Notes under the pieces: generated by a model
What the model saw: the letters and a program-made list of their open reading frames with translations, nothing else
Databases searched by the model: none
What the model was told of the DNA's origin: nothing
Shown here: positions 61,759 to 64,000 of the stretch, piece after piece
Layout: each line of letters starts with the position of its first letter
Numbering within the stretch: position 1 is the stretch's first letter
Position numbers and translations under genes: made by a program
Assembly: GCA_964057225.1 (NCBI GenBank)
Contig: OZ059896.1
Coordinates: 8,060,001-8,124,000 of the forward strand
Direction: 5' to 3'
Source of the DNA: Auanema rhodensis
Taxonomy: Eukaryota; Nematoda; Chromadorea; Rhabditida; Rhabditidae
Length of the DNA: 64,000 nt

Positions 61759-63870
61759 TTAGGCACAAAACACTATAGCACATCCTGTATGAACAGCACC
61801 CAGCCATTCCGAGCAATCTGATGGCTCTGTTGACAAAACAACTGCACGGCTACAAGCGACATGCCGTGATTCACGTTGACAAGAAATACTTTCAAAAGAT
61901 GCTTTTGGCCAATATTCTTGAACCCTACGAGTAATTTCTTCAATTAAAGGGTCTAACAAGTGATTTTGAAAAACGGAACGAAGTGTTTTGCACTCATCAT
62001 CTTTCAATAAATGTTGTATGGATGCATAAGGGAACTGATCCTCAAAAGATACTTCCAGATCCATTTTCTTCTTATCATCGATTCTTTCAGGGGGGAACTG
62101 AAAAAAAAATTAAAATAATTTTAATGAAAAATAAAAAACCTCGTTATTCTCGTATACAAATTTATTTTCAATAAATTTCAAATAACGATCTTCTAGACTT
62201 CTTTTCTTGAAATATTCGGCCACAATCTGACAAATGATTATTAAATAGTTGAATAATTTCAGTACAGTACCGTATCAGGCTTGAATAATTCAGATCGTTT
62301 GTATTGTTGTTCATAAAAAAATCGATTTCTTCTCATCAATGGATTATCATCAAATAATAAATAGGTGGCTACAGATCTTGCAGCATCCGATCCAAGCATT
62401 GCTGAATTGAAGACAAATTAATTTTTGTGTGTGACAATATAATTGAAAATGCAACCGCAACAGTAAACAATTTCACAAAAATGAAAATAACAAATAGTAT
62501 AATCAAAGAATAAAATATAAATATTATATGAAAAATCACCTTTGTATTGACAAAAATGAAGATAATCATATATTGAAGTTATGATATTTCCTGTATTATG
62601 GCCATTTATAATAGAAAGACGATATAAGCAATTATGCTGACAACGAACAATAGCTGAACGAATACCTAAAATAGAATAATTATACTAATTAAATTTCTAG
62701 AAATATCATTACTAGTTAGTAGAACATCAAAATCTGGATTACCGTCCACTAACGACCAATCAATTTTATCTTGACATACATATCTGTAACAAATATAATG
62801 TGTCTACTATTCAAGACTGAAATAAGTAAAATTATTACCTGCATTTTTCATCTTCATCCAAAACTTTATCAAGAGATGTTTCGAAATCATGAATACATCT
62901 GCCCCAATCCTCATTTTCGTATGCACTTATACCATCAATATATCTTTGCTAAATTTTATAGTTAGAAGGAAACGGCATAGTTAACAATAAAACATGAAAC
63001 ATCACAGCCCGGTTAGCTCAGTCGGTAGAGCACCAGACTCTTAATCTGGCTGTCGCGGGTTCGAGCCCCGCATCGGGCTTTATACTTTTTTTGTTTTTAT
63101 ATTAATTATATGTTATATATAAATTAAATTAATTATAATGCTTTTAACTTACTTCATAAGGAGAACGTAACTGATCGACAAGCATATCATCATTGTACCC
63201 ATTTTGTTCCATATAAAACTTTAAAGAATCCAAAATGCCTTGATGTCCAGAATTTTGAACAAGAAACGTATAGGCTGCTTGAACTGCTAAAGATAGCTCT
63301 CCCGTCTGAACAAACTGGGTTAAAATTAAGAAATTCAGAATAAATGGAAACCTTCCAATAACATATATGAAGGTACTCAAAAGGTTTTCTCTCCATAAAA
63401 TCAAAGTATGTAGTCATTTTCTTTAATTCGGGCCTCATATCTTCAAAAATGTATAAAGCTAATATCGATCGAAATCAAAAAGCTCGATATAATTAAAACT
63501 TCAGCTTACCAGTAAAACGATCTCTCTTGCAGCGCAAAACACATAATGCTCGTTCAGATTCAGCATAATGCTGGGAGATTGTCTCAACTCCTGGTTTTTC
63601 AACGCGATCATTACAAGTTTTTCGACACGAAATCAGCTCATCTTCATAATATCTTGAAAATAAAAAAATATCAAAATAAATATAAAAAATTGTAATTTAC
63701 CTAAAGTCTTCCCAGGCACGGCGCATAAAAGCAACACAATCTTGCCATTCTCCAACAGTATAAGCAATTTTACCCTCCTGATATAACTCTTCGAACGTTA
63801 TTTCTGGTTGATCCGGGGTGGAATAGACCAGAAGTATATTACAAAACAGAAAAAAATAGAGGAGCCACAT
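61759..63870 (-). CDS. CRTAP: CRTAP/leprecan-family secreted protein with degenerate C-terminus
   Basis: ER protein family that helps hydroxylate and fold collagen (CRTAP, P3H1). Signal peptide MWLLYFFLFCNILLVYS, then TPR-type helices with paired-Cys CxxxC motifs as in CRTAP/P3H: CRKTC, CVLRC, CRYVC, CQHNC. Typical blocks: FEELYQEGKIAYTVGEWQDC and FMRRAWEDFRYYEDELISC; AVQAAYTFLVQN; YIDGISAYENEDWGRCIHDF. The C-terminal part reads IQHLLKDDECKTLRSV, then RHVACSRAVVLSTEPS and GAVHTGCAIVFC, like the end of the P3H dioxygenase fold. The middle of the domain and the HxD...H iron ligands are absent, so hydroxylase activity is unlikely. ATG chosen at 63870; an in-frame upstream ATG at 63963 would bury the signal peptide. 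A tRNA-Lys lies in one intron on the other strand. Confidence 0.8.
63007..63079 (+). tRNA. tRNA-Lys (anticodon CTT)
   Basis: GCCCGGTTAGCTCAGTCGGT begins the A box; the anticodon loop ACTCTTAAT has CTT; B box GGTTCGAGCCC; acceptor GCCCGGT pairs with ATCGGGC, with a T discriminator. A TTTTTTT terminator follows at about 63086. It sits inside a CRTAP-like intron on the opposite strand. Confidence 0.96.
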
Positions 63871-64000
63871 GTGCTGTGATCGGCGATAAGCACAACTAAG
63901 AAAGTTGTGAAGGAATGTCCCAGCTGCTGACCTTTTGTCTGAACAGCGTGTATAAACTAGCAAATGTCATTGGAAAAGGATCAATTAGGATAGTAGAATG
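63871..64000. promoter_or_regulatory. 5' region of the CRTAP-like gene
   Basis: About 130 bases to the window edge. The in-frame ATG at 63963 lies here. An ATCACAG acceptor sits 3 nt before the chosen ATG. Confidence 0.4.

Overview
The window is eukaryotic nuclear DNA from a small-genome invertebrate. It is AT-rich and holds split genes whose GT..AG introns are mostly about 35-60 nt, together with eukaryotic tRNA genes and animal-specific protein families (Ras, RIC-3, BAG6, CRTAP/leprecan, iodotyrosine deiodinase). I favour a nematode, probably an early-branching one. The Ras protein carries D11 and VEEYD, as I recall for C. elegans LET-60. Nearly every start codon sits 0-8 nt behind a splice-acceptor-like AG, as expected if mRNAs are spliced-leader trans-spliced. 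The taxon is inferred, not proven; another compact invertebrate that trans-splices is possible.

Layout. 1-8.0 kb (minus): iodotyrosine deiodinase (cut by the window edge), TIPRL and BAG6. 8.7-20.4 kb (plus): FAHD1, ARF6, a RAD54B-type translocase, tRNA-Gln, an SLC35B4-like nucleotide-sugar transporter and a GLB1-type beta-galactosidase. 20.8-22.8 kb (minus): RIC-3. 24.7-30.5 kb (plus): CDP-diacylglycerol synthase, ZGPAT and the mitochondrial carnitine/acylcarnitine carrier. 30.7-35.1 kb (minus): a POT1-like telomere protein and an MPPE1/PGAP5-like phosphoesterase, only 159 nt apart and possibly one operon. 35.5-48.0 kb (plus): Ras, NOP9 and an 8-kb ankyrin-repeat gene resembling synphilin. 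48.0-59.2 kb: a gene-poor AT-rich stretch with pyrimidine tracts and poly-G runs. 59.2-60.9 kb (plus): a rhodopsin-family neuropeptide GPCR whose first exon(s) I cannot place. 61.0-61.6 kb: three tandem tRNA-Cys genes in a 192-bp repeat. 61.8-63.9 kb (minus): a CRTAP/leprecan-family secreted protein with a tRNA-Lys inside one of its introns on the other strand.

The genes are mostly housekeeping and are not one pathway. Some pairs share a theme: BAG6 and TIPRL (protein quality control and phosphatase signalling); RIC-3 and the GPCR (neuronal signalling); RAD54B and POT1 (chromosome maintenance). No mobile element, CRISPR array or virus was recognised. The most notable points are the start-codon acceptor pattern, a POT1 with two N-terminal OB-like regions, a Ras with a CGIL tail, a CRTAP-like protein with a degenerate dioxygenase tail, and possible hidden exons in the 2.8-kb ankyrin-gene intron. 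Exon joins were worked out by eye from reading frame and GT/AG sites. No alignment was run, and comparisons with known proteins are from memory.
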